Source: Desulfoprunum benzoelyticum | GTDB lineage: Bacteria; Desulfobacterota; Desulfobulbia; Desulfobulbales; Desulfocapsaceae | NCBI RefSeq assembly: GCF_014201505.1 | Contig: NZ_JACHEO010000001.1 | Span: 1-64,000 of the forward strand | Length of the DNA stretch: 64,000 bases | Reading direction: 5' to 3' | Notes under the pieces: generated by a model | The model's input: the letters and a program-made list of their open reading frames with translations, nothing else | Database searches by the model: none | Told to the model about the DNA's origin: nothing | Shown: positions 56,063 to 64,000 of the stretch, piece after piece | Layout: each line of letters begins with the position of its first letter | How positions within the stretch are numbered: position 1 is the stretch's first letter | Translations under genes and position numbers: made by a program

Positions 56063-56849
56063 AACGGTATTGCACCCGTGGTTTTCCGAGCAGTTCATCA
56101 GTGAAGACCAGCGCTTCGGCGGCGAAGACCTCGCGGATCAGCGGCGCGGTCATCACCGAACCCACCGGTCCGTGGCAGTAGAGCGAGCCGTCATGGAGGA
56201 CGATCAGCTCGTCGCAGAAGACCGAGGCGAGGTCGAGGTCATGGATGGTGGCGATGACGGTGATGCCGGTCTCGGTCACCTTCCGCCGCAGGATTTTCAT
56301 GATATCGAGGGTATGACGGATGTCGAGGCTTGCCGTCGGTTCATCGAGCAAGAGGACCGGGGTGTTCTGAGCCAGGGCCCGGGCCACCAGAACCCGCTGC
56401 CGTTCCCCGCCGGACAAGTGCAGGACCGAGCGGTGCTGCAGGGTACCGATGTCCATCTCGGCCAGCGCCGCCTGCACCAGGTCGATGTCTTCCTGCGCCG
56501 GTTGCGAGAATCTCGGGATAAAGGGATGACGGCCCATCATCACCACATCGTAGACCGTGAAGTCGAAACTGATATGGAGGTCCTGGGGGACGACGGCGAC
56601 CAGCCGGGCCAGGGCGGCCTTGTCGTAGCCGGCGACCTCCCTGCCGTGCAGGGTGATCCGGCCGTCGACGGGCTTCGCGGCACCGGTGAGCAGGTCGAGC
56701 AGGGTCGTCTTGCCGCTGCCGTTCGGGCCGAGGAGGCCGTAAAACCGGCCGGGATGCAGCTCCATACTGATCCCGGCGAGGACCGGGGTCGCGGTGTAGC
56801 CGAAGCTGCAGCGGTCGACAACGAACAGCGGGCCGTCTCCGGAGGTCAT
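56055..56849 (-). CDS. ABC transporter ATPase (FecE/BtuD family)
   Basis: A 264-residue nucleotide-binding subunit with Walker A GPNGSGKTT, Q loop AVVPQDLHISF, ABC signature LSGGERQRVLVARAL, Walker B VLLLDEPTASLD and switch His in TIHDLDLASVF. ATG 56849 overlaps the permease stop by four bases. Together with the permease and binding protein it forms an importer for a corrinoid, iron chelate or cobalt complex. Confidence 0.94.
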   Translation of the reverse strand: MTSGDGPLFVVDRCSFGYTATPVLAGISMELHPGRFYGLLGPNGSGKTTLLDLLTGAAKPVDGRITLHGREVAGYDKAALARLVAVVPQDLHISFDFTVYDVVMMGRHPFIPRFSQPAQEDIDLVQAALAEMDIGTLQHRSVLHLSGGERQRVLVARALAQNTPVLLLDEPTASLDIRHTLDIMKILRRKVTETGITVIATIHDLDLASVFCDELIVLHDGSLYCHGPVGSVMTAPLIREVFAAEALVFTDELLGKPRVQYRYA

Positions 56850-57874
56850 CTTCCCCTCCCCAGTTGCCGTTTCCTGAAGATGTAGCAGAAGAACGGGCCG
56901 CCGATCAGCGCGGTGAGGACCCCGATCGGGATCTCGTGCGGCAGCAGGGCCCGGGTGACGGTGTCGGCGGCCAGGAGCAGGATCGAGCCGGCGAGGAAAC
57001 AGGCGGGCAGCAGCAGGCGGTTGTCGGCGCCGAGCAAGAGGCGCAGCAGATGCGGGACGATCAGACCGATGAAACCGATGATCCCGGAGATGGCGACACA
57101 GCCGGCGGTCATCAGGGTGGCGACGGTCAGCAGCAGCTTTCGGACCTTGATGCTCTCGACGCCGAGGGAGTCGGCGGTCTTCTCTCCCAGCGCCATGATG
57201 TTGAGGTCGCGGGCAAAATAAAAGATGACGAGAAGGCAGGGCAGGGTGATGGTCAGGACCAGCAGCACCTCCTGCCAGGTCTTGCCGACCAGGCTGCCCA
57301 TCAGCCAGAAGATGATGATGCTGACCTCCTCGTCGGCCATGTACTTGATGAAACCGATCCCGGCGGAGAGGATGGCGGCGACGATGACCCCGGCCAGGAT
57401 CAGGGTGTTCGAGGAAAGACGGGAGTCGGTCGCTGCCAGACTGAAGACGACAACCAGGGTGGCGAGCGCCCCGGCAAAGGCGAAGAACGGCACGGTCCAA
57501 CTCAGCGGCAGGGCGATGCCGAATAGGGACAGGATGATGGCGAGGGAGGCGCCGAAGGCGGCGCCGGAGGAGACTCCGAGGGTGTAGGGGTCGGCCAGCG
57601 GGTTGAGGAGCAGGGCCTGGAAGACCCCGCCGGCGACGGCCAGACCGCCGCCGACCAGGGTGGCGGCGACGATCCGCGGCAGGCGGATGTCGGTGATGAT
57701 CACCGGGAACCGGCTGTCGATGCCGGACGGCGGTGGATTGCCGGTCAGACGGGCAAAGCCGATCTCGATGACCTGGCCGACCGGGATGTGGATGTATCCG
57801 AGTCCGGTGGCAATGGTGACGAGGCCGGCAAGCAGCAGCAGGAGCAGTAACAGAATGGTGAGTTGCCTGGTCAT
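56846..57874 (-). CDS. FecCD-type ABC transporter permease
   Basis: A 342-residue membrane protein with about ten helices. Family blocks RLPRIVAATLVGGGLAVAGG and LNPLADPYTLGVSSGAAFGA at the start and GFIGLIVPHLLRLLLGADNR and LPHEIPIGVLTALIGGPFFC near the end match BtuC/FecCD permeases. ATG 57874 lies one base after the cbiK stop. The long upstream frame is not part of the gene. Confidence 0.93.
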   Translation of the reverse strand: MTRQLTILLLLLLLLAGLVTIATGLGYIHIPVGQVIEIGFARLTGNPPPSGIDSRFPVIITDIRLPRIVAATLVGGGLAVAGGVFQALLLNPLADPYTLGVSSGAAFGASLAIILSLFGIALPLSWTVPFFAFAGALATLVVVFSLAATDSRLSSNTLILAGVIVAAILSAGIGFIKYMADEEVSIIIFWLMGSLVGKTWQEVLLVLTITLPCLLVIFYFARDLNIMALGEKTADSLGVESIKVRKLLLTVATLMTAGCVAISGIIGFIGLIVPHLLRLLLGADNRLLLPACFLAGSILLLAADTVTRALLPHEIPIGVLTALIGGPFFCYIFRKRQLGRGR

Positions 57875-57875
57875 G

Positions 57876-58859
57876 TCAGTGCAGCACGATGCCATGGTCC
57901 GTCGCGGTCTGCTGCAGGTGGTGGAGGTAGACATCGGCAAAGGCGTCGATCTCACCCAGCCCCTTCGCAACGGTCATGACCTCGTATCCCTTGGCGCTGA
58001 GGATCGATTTCCATGCCTCCGGCTCATCCCCGGCCATGTCGTTGACGGTGTGATCGCCGGCGACGGTCATGAAGGGTTTGAGCAGCAGTTTACTGACCCC
58101 GGCATGTTCGAGCAGCGGCAGGGTGTCGTCGAGTGAGGGGTAGCCCTCGACCAGGGCGATGTAGGTCTTGACCTGCGGATAGAGGCGGTTCATGATCGAT
58201 GCGAATTCAAGATAGGCGCTGCCGGAGGGCATGTAGGTGTTGCCATGGGCCATGTACAGAAGGGCCGCATTGGCTTTTTCGGCCTGGACGGCATCGTCGG
58301 CCAGGGCTCTGGCGATGAGGGCGAGATCCTCACTGTAAGGGTGCTGCTCGCCTGCCGTGCCCATTGCCGGCCTGCCGACCGCCAGTTTTTCAAACGGCCG
58401 GAACTTCGGCTTGATGGTCCTGATCGAATTGAGGCCGTCGATAGCGGCGACCAGATCCAGGTATTCCTCGCCGGCGCTGATATGGCCAGGTTGGACGATG
58501 ATCGTCCGGTATCCCTGGTCCTGCAGGTTGGCGATGGTCGCCAGCGGCCCCTGGACAGTATACACGTCCGCAGGCACCGATGGGTTCGCCGTGATGAAGG
58601 CGGCATCGCCGCGTCGCCCCTGCCAGATCCTGCGGATGATGTTCGAGGTGAAGGCGATCTTCACCGGCGTCTGCGGGTATTGCCGCTGGAGGCGGTCACG
58701 GATGTTGAGGATCCCGGGCAGGGCCTTGGGAACGGTGGTGCCGAAGGCGGCGAGCACGACGGCCTGGCGGTCGGCATCAGGATTGTCGCCGGCCTGGGCC
58801 GGTTGGCAGAGAAGGAACAGGAGAAAAAGGGCGCAGACGGAGTGGATGAAACTATGCAT
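57876..58859 (-). CDS. cbiK: Periplasmic sirohydrochlorin cobaltochelatase-like protein (CbiK family)
   Basis: A 327-residue protein with a signal peptide (MHSFIHSVCALFLLFLLC, cut after AQA) and a CbiK domain: VLAAFGTTVPKALPGILNI, the catalytic His in IVQPGHISAGEEY and ALLYMAHGNTY, and PFMTVAGDHTVNDMAG. CbiK inserts cobalt (or iron) into sirohydrochlorin; an exported version is known in Desulfovibrio, where it may serve heme or metal handling. ATG 58859 is preferred, having GATGAGGT before it; 58871 is an alternative. First gene downstream of the cobalamin riboswitch. Confidence 0.88.
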   Translation of the reverse strand: MHSFIHSVCALFLLFLLCQPAQAGDNPDADRQAVVLAAFGTTVPKALPGILNIRDRLQRQYPQTPVKIAFTSNIIRRIWQGRRGDAAFITANPSVPADVYTVQGPLATIANLQDQGYRTIIVQPGHISAGEEYLDLVAAIDGLNSIRTIKPKFRPFEKLAVGRPAMGTAGEQHPYSEDLALIARALADDAVQAEKANAALLYMAHGNTYMPSGSAYLEFASIMNRLYPQVKTYIALVEGYPSLDDTLPLLEHAGVSKLLLKPFMTVAGDHTVNDMAGDEPEAWKSILSAKGYEVMTVAKGLGEIDAFADVYLHHLQQTATDHGIVLH

Positions 58860-58980
58860 AATCAACCTCATCGTTTCCGGTCCGGAAAAAACAGATCCCG
58901 GACCAATCGAGTCATTGATCCGGGATTCCCTGGTTATCCGTATCATCGCCATGCCATCTGTCCACGAGGCATGACCCTTC

Positions 58981-59157
58981 AATTCAGGCAGGTCTTCTGA
59001 CTTCCGGATCACTCCTTCCCCGAGCCTTCCCATCATGAGCTGACAGTGGCGATCGTTCAGGGGCAGTCCCCGGTCACAGCGGCGGGCCCGTCTTCGAATT
59101 ACACGAAGTTCCCTCTTTCACCTGCATTTTCTGGCAGAAACTGCAGGTACCTGAATC
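58981..59157 (-). promoter_or_regulatory. Cobalamin riboswitch
   Basis: Read on the minus strand, the region shows the core of the B12 element: AGGTGAAAGAGGGAACTTCG and then GACGGGCCCGCCGCTGTGA, a GGGAAGG block, and the B12 box AAGTCAGAAGACCTGCCT at about 59002-58985. Closing stem P1 is formed by ATTCAGG at the 5' end and CCTGAAT at the 3' end. It lies about 120 bases before cbiK and should repress the cbiK-transporter-cobI operon when cobalamin is plentiful. Confidence 0.92.
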
Positions 59158-59321
59158 GTTTTCTCCCTATTCGATACCTTTCCCTCCTGCTGTTGTCAAG
59201 CAGGAAACGCTCCGCAGACCGGCGTCGGTCGTGAACCTCCATCCGTCGAGCCCGCATCTTCCTGATACAGCGGATGAAGATGATTGACGTCCTTAATCCT
59301 TGTCCGGCTGCCGTTTTCTGC

Positions 59322-60293
59322 TCAAAACGCGTAGATGAAATAGGCCGCCGCCACCAGAACAAGGCTGAAGACCCGGAAGGCCTGGTTGCAGACGATCAGT
59401 TCGGTGGCGACCTTCGGCTTGAAGATGCCTGCGTAATAGGGAAACTGATGCCGCACCGCCCGCAGCGGAGAAGAGAGGATGTTGCCGACCAGCAAGGCCA
59501 GGATGATCTCGCGGTATTCCATTTTGCCGTCCTGCAGCAGGGCACCGGCGGCGGCGACGCCGGCGGTAAGTTCGGAGGCCATCTGCAGGGTGATGATGCC
59601 CATCGCATGGGGAGTCAGTCCGGGGATGAAGGAGAGATAGGCGGCTGACGCCTGCTCGAGTTCGGTGAAGAAGCCGATGCGATTCATGATGTAGACGATG
59701 ATGTAGATCGGAACCGTCACGAAGAGGATTTTGCGGATTCGCTTTTTGAATCTCAACCAGCTTTTGCGCATCGCCTGGCGCCAGTCGACGGCAGTCCCGG
59801 CGCCAGCGGGTGCCGGCCCTTCGTGAGTGTCCGGCTTCGACAGCAGGAAGCGGCTGACGATGACGATGGAGAATGTCCTGAGCAGAGCTGCCATCAGGGT
59901 CAGGCCGACATAGACGAAGGCGGCGCCCTTGATCAGCGGCACGGTGATGAAGAACATGGTCGGCAGGTGCACGAAAAAGGTGGGCAGGCTGTTGAAGAGA
60001 TTGGCCAGCACCAGTTCGGCCTTGCCGATCTTCTCCTGATCGTAGGCCTCCGCCAGCAGGGTGTTGGCGGAAACGCCGGAGAAAACGGCCAACGAGAACG
60101 AGGCGCCGGTGGTGTCGGAGAGATGGCCGAACCTGATCAGCGGCCGGGCGAGAAAGGCGATCCGGCGGGTCCAGTTCAGCGACTCGATGAAATTGGCGAT
60201 CATCAGACCGACCGAGATTGAGGCGATCAGCCGGAGCAACGGCCAGATGAGCCGATCCCAGAGGGTCAGGAAAGTGTCAGCGGAGAGGGTCAT
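59322..60293 (-). CDS. Gate-domain (nucleoside recognition) membrane protein
   Basis: A 323-residue inner-membrane protein with about eight helices. The repeated pattern FSLAVFSGVSANTLLAEAY, ELVLANLFNSLPTFFVH and GIITLQMASELTAGVAAAGA, with LLVGNILSSPLRAVRHQFPYY, fits the Gate (nucleoside recognition) family, related to SpmA/SpmB-type proteins and some transporters. The transported substrate is unknown. It lies upstream of the cobalamin riboswitch on the same strand, which may suggest a link with corrinoid or metal uptake. Confidence 0.72.
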   Translation of the reverse strand: MTLSADTFLTLWDRLIWPLLRLIASISVGLMIANFIESLNWTRRIAFLARPLIRFGHLSDTTGASFSLAVFSGVSANTLLAEAYDQEKIGKAELVLANLFNSLPTFFVHLPTMFFITVPLIKGAAFVYVGLTLMAALLRTFSIVIVSRFLLSKPDTHEGPAPAGAGTAVDWRQAMRKSWLRFKKRIRKILFVTVPIYIIVYIMNRIGFFTELEQASAAYLSFIPGLTPHAMGIITLQMASELTAGVAAAGALLQDGKMEYREIILALLVGNILSSPLRAVRHQFPYYAGIFKPKVATELIVCNQAFRVFSLVLVAAAYFIYAF

Positions 60294-60335
60294 GTCCAGG
60301 GGCTGGTGATTGCCGATGCGCAGGCTGGTTGATCA

Positions 60336-62192
60336 TCACAGACTGCCGGTGAGAAAACAGTACGCATAGAGGCCGCTGGGGTCGGTCAACAGAGAAAGGG
60401 GGCCGATGGTCGCACTGAATCGGCGATGCAGATCCTTCACCACTTCGGGGATGAGGGGGGAGAGGCTGGTCCAGGCCTGCTGCTCGGCGGCGAGTTTCTC
60501 CAGTATCCATTCGCCGAAGGAAGGCGTTCTGCGGATGGGGTAGGGCTCGAAATCATCGGCGATGCCGGCCAGTCCGGCGGCGGCGGCGACCGCCTCGTCG
60601 AGACCGCCGAGCTCGTCGACAAGACCGATTTCCCGGGCTGTCCGGCCGTCGAAGACCCGGCCCTCGGCGATACTCTCCAGCTGCTGCCGGTCAATCTTTC
60701 GTCCCTGTTGAACGATGGCAAGAAACTGGCGGTAGCCATGATCGACCGACAACTGGATCGTCGCCTTTACCTGCGGGCTGAGGGGCCGGGAGAGATTGAG
60801 GCCGGAGGCCAGCGGAGTCGTGCCGATGCCGTCGCTGTGGATGCCGAGTTCGGCAAGGGTGTTCTCAAAGGTCGGGATGGCACCGAAGATGCCGATCGAA
60901 CCGGTGAGGGTGGTCGGGGCCGCCCAGATCTGATCGGCATCGGCGGCAATCCAGTACCCGCCCGAAGCGGCCATCGTCCCCATCGAGACGACCAGGGGCT
61001 TGCCGCTTTTCTTCAGTTCGAGCAGTTCCTGGCGGATGACCTCCGAGGCGAAGGCCGATCCGCCGCCGGAGTTGATCCGCAGCACCACCGCCTTGACCGT
61101 TGCGTCCTCCCTTGCCACCTTGATCAGTGCGGCCAGCGTATCGCCGCCGATGACCCCCGCCGGCTGCTTGCCGGGCAGGATATTGCCCTGGGCGACCAGG
61201 ATGCCGATCTTGTTCAATGCCGGGCTGCCTTTTTGTGCCGTCGGACCGATCAGGCGGAGATAGTCGGCGGACGAAATCGAGGTGTAATCGCGTTCGGAAC
61301 TGGTGCCGGCGATATGGGCGAGGTGGGACTGAACCTGCGGCCGGGTCCAGATCCGGTCGACCAGCCCCGTCTTCAGCGCCAGCTGTGCCGTATCGCCGTC
61401 GGCGGCGGCGAGAAGACGGTCGATGAAGTTGGTGTAGGTGTCGATACTGGCCCGTGGAATCTTCCGTTCTTTGGTGACGTCGGCGACGTAGCTGTCCCAC
61501 AGCGAAGAGAGCCAGAGAGCGTTCTGGCGGCGGGCCTCGGGGGACATCGAGTCGCGGGTGATCGGTTCGATCGCCGACTTGTAGGTTCCGACCCGGAAGA
61601 CATGGTAATTGATCTTCAGTTTATCGAGGGCTTCGCGGAAATAGAGGGGATAGGTGCCGAAACCGTGGAGGTCGACTCCTCCCATCGGGTTGACGGCGAC
61701 AAGGTCGGCATAGGCGGCGAGGTAGTACTGTTTCTGGGTGTAGAGGTCCTCGGCGGCAATGACCTGTCGGCCGGTGGCCCGGAAGCGCTTCAGGGCAGCG
61801 CCGATGGCCTGGAGCTGATCGATGCCGGCGTCACCGAGATCCTTCAGGTCAAGCAGGATAGCGGTGATGCGGTGGTCTTCCGTCGCCTGGTCGAGGATGT
61901 GGAGGATATCCTGAAGCAGTGTTTCCGCATCTTTCGCCGGTTCTCCCTGCATTTCCTGAAACAGTTTTCCGGCGGATGAAACAGGTTGTTTTTCCTCGAC
62001 AATATCTCCGGTCAGGGAGAGCACGAGGATGCTGTTGTCCTCCAGCCCGGGGCTGCCGCCGGTGAATATGGCGATGCCGGCGATAAGGATAACCAGGAGG
62101 AAGAGGAGATTGAAGGCGGTATTGCGGACAAACGTCAGCAGACGTCCGGCGAACCGGAAGATGCCGAAAATGGAACGGAGAAGGTCTCTCAT
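60336..62192 (-). CDS. sppA: Signal peptide peptidase SppA, 67-kDa type
   Basis: A 618-residue inner-membrane serine protease that degrades cleaved signal peptides. N-terminal membrane segment (about 25-45), then two ClpP-like halves. The catalytic Lys is in FRVGTYKSAIEP in the first half and the nucleophile Ser in SMGTMAASGGYWIAA in the second, the arrangement known for E. coli SppA. Length matches. Confidence 0.93.
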   Translation of the reverse strand: MRDLLRSIFGIFRFAGRLLTFVRNTAFNLLFLLVILIAGIAIFTGGSPGLEDNSILVLSLTGDIVEEKQPVSSAGKLFQEMQGEPAKDAETLLQDILHILDQATEDHRITAILLDLKDLGDAGIDQLQAIGAALKRFRATGRQVIAAEDLYTQKQYYLAAYADLVAVNPMGGVDLHGFGTYPLYFREALDKLKINYHVFRVGTYKSAIEPITRDSMSPEARRQNALWLSSLWDSYVADVTKERKIPRASIDTYTNFIDRLLAAADGDTAQLALKTGLVDRIWTRPQVQSHLAHIAGTSSERDYTSISSADYLRLIGPTAQKGSPALNKIGILVAQGNILPGKQPAGVIGGDTLAALIKVAREDATVKAVVLRINSGGGSAFASEVIRQELLELKKSGKPLVVSMGTMAASGGYWIAADADQIWAAPTTLTGSIGIFGAIPTFENTLAELGIHSDGIGTTPLASGLNLSRPLSPQVKATIQLSVDHGYRQFLAIVQQGRKIDRQQLESIAEGRVFDGRTAREIGLVDELGGLDEAVAAAAGLAGIADDFEPYPIRRTPSFGEWILEKLAAEQQAWTSLSPLIPEVVKDLHRRFSATIGPLSLLTDPSGLYAYCFLTGSL

Positions 62193-62249
62193 GAGCGTAG
62201 TCGAAAGCTGGTACAGGGTGAATGGAGTGGTTTGCCGTCAGACTGTAAG

Positions 62250-63410
62250 TCATCCGCCGGCAGATGCAAGGGCAACGGTTGCCGATCCCGCTCTTGTCGG
62301 CGATGCCGGCGACGGCGGGAGAAAGGGAAGCGGCAGCTGGCGCGGAAGTCGTCTGTCTCTTGGCGTCAGCTTTGAAAGGGAGACCCCGAGAAGCCGGATC
62401 TTCCGCTTTCCGGCCTCGGTGGCATGGAGCAGGCGCGGGATATGGTCGACGATTGCCTGCCGGTCATAGATCGGGGCGGACAAGGTCAGGGAACGGGTAA
62501 CGGTGACAAAATCATGGTAGCGGACCTTCAGGGTGATGGTCGATGCGCCCTGCCGGTGACGGGACAGGGCGGTTTCGATGCTTGTCGCCAGGGAGTGAAG
62601 GATGGCGAATATTTCCGTCAGATCGGCGGTGTCGCGATCGAGGGTGACCTCGCTGCCGATCGACTTGCGGAGCCGTGACGGCTGGACCGGGCGATTGTCG
62701 CGGCAACGGACGATATCGTAGAAAAACTCCCCAGCCTTGCCGAAATGCCTGATCAGTTCCTCCCGGCTTATCTGCCGCAGGTCATATCCGCTCTGGATTC
62801 CGAGCCGCCGCATCCTGTTCTCGGTGACCTGGCCGACCCCGTAGAACGTGCCGATCGGCAGGGCGTCGAGAAAGTCCTGGGCCTGATGCGGCAGAACGAC
62901 CGTCAGCCCCCGCGGTTTCTCGTATCCGCTTGCCACCTTGGCCAGAAACTTGTTGCAGGAGACGCCGGCCGAGGCGGTGAGTCCGGTTTCATTATGGATG
63001 CGGCGGCAGATCTCGCGGGCGATCAAGGTTGCCGAACCCTGGCACCGTTGGCACAGCGAGACGTCGAGAAATGCCTCGTCGAGGGAGAGCGGCTCCACCA
63101 GGTCGGTATAGTCTCTGAAGATTGCCATCACCTGCCGGGAGATTTCCTTGTAGCGGGCCATCCTCGGTCTGAGGAAGACGGCCTCGGGACACAGTTGCAT
63201 CGCCCTGGCGCTCGGCATCGCCGAGTGGATGCCGTGGCGGCGGGCCTCATAGGAACAGGCGGCGACGACCCCACGCCGGTCGGGAGAACCGCCGACAATG
63301 ACTGCCTCACCCCGCAGTTCGGGATTGTCGAGCTGCTCTACCGAGGCGTAGAAGGCATCCATATCGATGTGGATAATCTTGCGGTGGCGGGTTGCTGTCT
63401 CGTTCACCAT
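62250..63410 (-). CDS. dinB: DNA polymerase IV (Y-family)
   Basis: A 386-residue error-prone translesion polymerase. Catalytic-acid motifs are in HIDMDAFYASVEQ and SLDEAFLDVS; the helix-hairpin-helix region GVGQVTENRMRRLGI and the little-finger domain are present. A proline-rich tail follows, without an obvious beta-clamp motif. ATG 63410 is chosen since it gives the usual N-terminus; the frame is open upstream to a GTG at 63470. Confidence 0.93.
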   Translation of the reverse strand: MVNETATRHRKIIHIDMDAFYASVEQLDNPELRGEAVIVGGSPDRRGVVAACSYEARRHGIHSAMPSARAMQLCPEAVFLRPRMARYKEISRQVMAIFRDYTDLVEPLSLDEAFLDVSLCQRCQGSATLIAREICRRIHNETGLTASAGVSCNKFLAKVASGYEKPRGLTVVLPHQAQDFLDALPIGTFYGVGQVTENRMRRLGIQSGYDLRQISREELIRHFGKAGEFFYDIVRCRDNRPVQPSRLRKSIGSEVTLDRDTADLTEIFAILHSLATSIETALSRHRQGASTITLKVRYHDFVTVTRSLTLSAPIYDRQAIVDHIPRLLHATEAGKRKIRLLGVSLSKLTPRDRRLPRQLPLPFLPPSPASPTRAGSATVALASAGG

Positions 63411-63582
63411 TATACGATTCGGAGGTGCTGGTGAGTTATGGCCTGAATGTTTGCCTCCACTATACGACACACGGCATTTTTTCTCATCACTTCAATATGG
63501 TGCTGAGAAATCGGATTATCTGGTATATATCGCTGAAAATAGGCCGGTGACGGTCATAAAGTGACATGCTAAAGGAGAAGAG

Positions 63583-64000
63583 ATGAAAGCAAATCAGGTG
63601 ATCGGCGCCAGTGTACTTTTTCAGGGACTGCCTGAGCATCAAATCAAAGAAATTGTCGACATCATTATTGAACGGACGTACGGCAAAGGGGAGTCGATAT
63701 TCTTCGAAGGCGATCCCGGACACGGCTTCTACATGGTCGGGGAGGGCAAGGTCAAGATCTTCAAAATGTCGCTTGGCGGCAAGGAGCAGATCCTCCACAT
63801 TTTCGGCGAGGGCGAACCTTTCGGCGAGGTCTCGGTCTTTCACGGTCATCCGTTCCCGGCATCGGCGGAGGCTCTTTCGCCCACAAAAGTGTTGTACTTT
63901 CCCCGCGACAAGTTTGTCGCCCTGGTCTCCAGGAACCCATCCATTGCCCTGAATATGCTTGCCGTCCTGTCGTTGCGGCTGCGGCGCTTCACCGTGCAGA
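63583..64000 (+). CDS. Crp/Fnr-family transcriptional regulator, N-terminal part (runs off the right edge)
   Basis: The first 139 codons of a cyclic-nucleotide-binding-domain regulator are visible: MKANQVIGASVLFQGLPEH, FFEGDPGHGFYMVGEGKVKI, GEPFGEVSVFHGHPFPASAE. The helix-turn-helix lies outside the window. No cysteine cluster is visible at the N-terminus, so it is not a classic iron-sulfur FNR. AAAGGAGAAG lies just before the ATG. The effector is unknown. Confidence 0.85.
   Translation, partial: MKANQVIGASVLFQGLPEHQIKEIVDIIIERTYGKGESIFFEGDPGHGFYMVGEGKVKIFKMSLGGKEQILHIFGEGEPFGEVSVFHGHPFPASAEALSPTKVLYFPRDKFVALVSRNPSIALNMLAVLSLRLRRFTVQ

Noticed and set aside
56850-57500. Upstream extension of the ATPase frame through the permease gene
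   Set aside because: The permease has clear transmembrane sequence in its own frame and the ATPase starts well at 56849.

Overview
The window looks like the chromosome of a strictly anaerobic, high-GC bacterium of the Desulfobacterota, most like a Desulfobulbales-type sulfate reducer. This is inferred from gene content: a BamB/BamC-type tungsten oxidoreductase pair, a small siroheme sulfite-reductase-like protein, an exported CbiK-type cobaltochelatase, a cytoplasmic NiFe hydrogenase, a membrane-anchored cytochrome with about 12 hemes, a class III fructose bisphosphatase and a two-subunit biotin-dependent carboxylase. No rRNA, tRNA, CRISPR array, prophage or intact insertion sequence was seen.

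Positions 1-21,000 read as an aromatic-compound island. It starts with the tail of an acyl-CoA dehydrogenase, a frameshifted acyl-CoA transferase and an amidohydrolase. Then come a MoeA-like protein, BamB- and BamC-like subunits, a radical SAM/SPASM protein and a relative of 6-hydroxycyclohex-1-ene-carbonyl-CoA dehydrogenase that lacks the structural-zinc loop. An outer-membrane protein of the phenol-degradation type, a two-component system, an MFS transporter, a trxB-trxA-arylsulfotransferase operon and a MOT1-type oxyanion transporter follow. The outer-membrane protein, the MFS transporter and the arylsulfotransferase operon each carry the same 16-bp palindrome upstream (CTCG-N-AA-NN-TT-N-CGAG). 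The two-component genes lie among them, so the sequence suggests a local regulon joining uptake of an aromatic substrate to sulfuryl transfer. This regulon is the most interesting signal here.

Positions 21,000-31,100 carry minus-strand genes: a TIM-barrel isomerase-like protein and a siroheme protein, then a probable long operon (class III FBPase, a GlpX-like protein without its metal motifs, hydrogenase small and large subunits, maturation protease, hybrid histidine kinase), preceded by an MscS channel. Positions 31,100-33,160 are gene-poor and partly AT-rich, with a DUF3786 protein and the remains of a small zinc-finger gene.

Positions 33,160-53,600 are mostly housekeeping: biotin carboxylase and carboxyltransferase, a left-handed beta-helix protein, Lon, MltG, NadE, a multiheme cytochrome, HflX, a 58-residue zinc-ribbon protein, PyrE, GlmS, an M16 peptidase and a universal stress protein. 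Positions 54,246-59,160 hold a cobalamin-riboswitch-controlled minus-strand operon (cbiK, FecCD-type permease, ATPase, binding protein, cobI). The window ends with a Gate-domain membrane protein, SppA, DinB and the start of a Crp/Fnr regulator.
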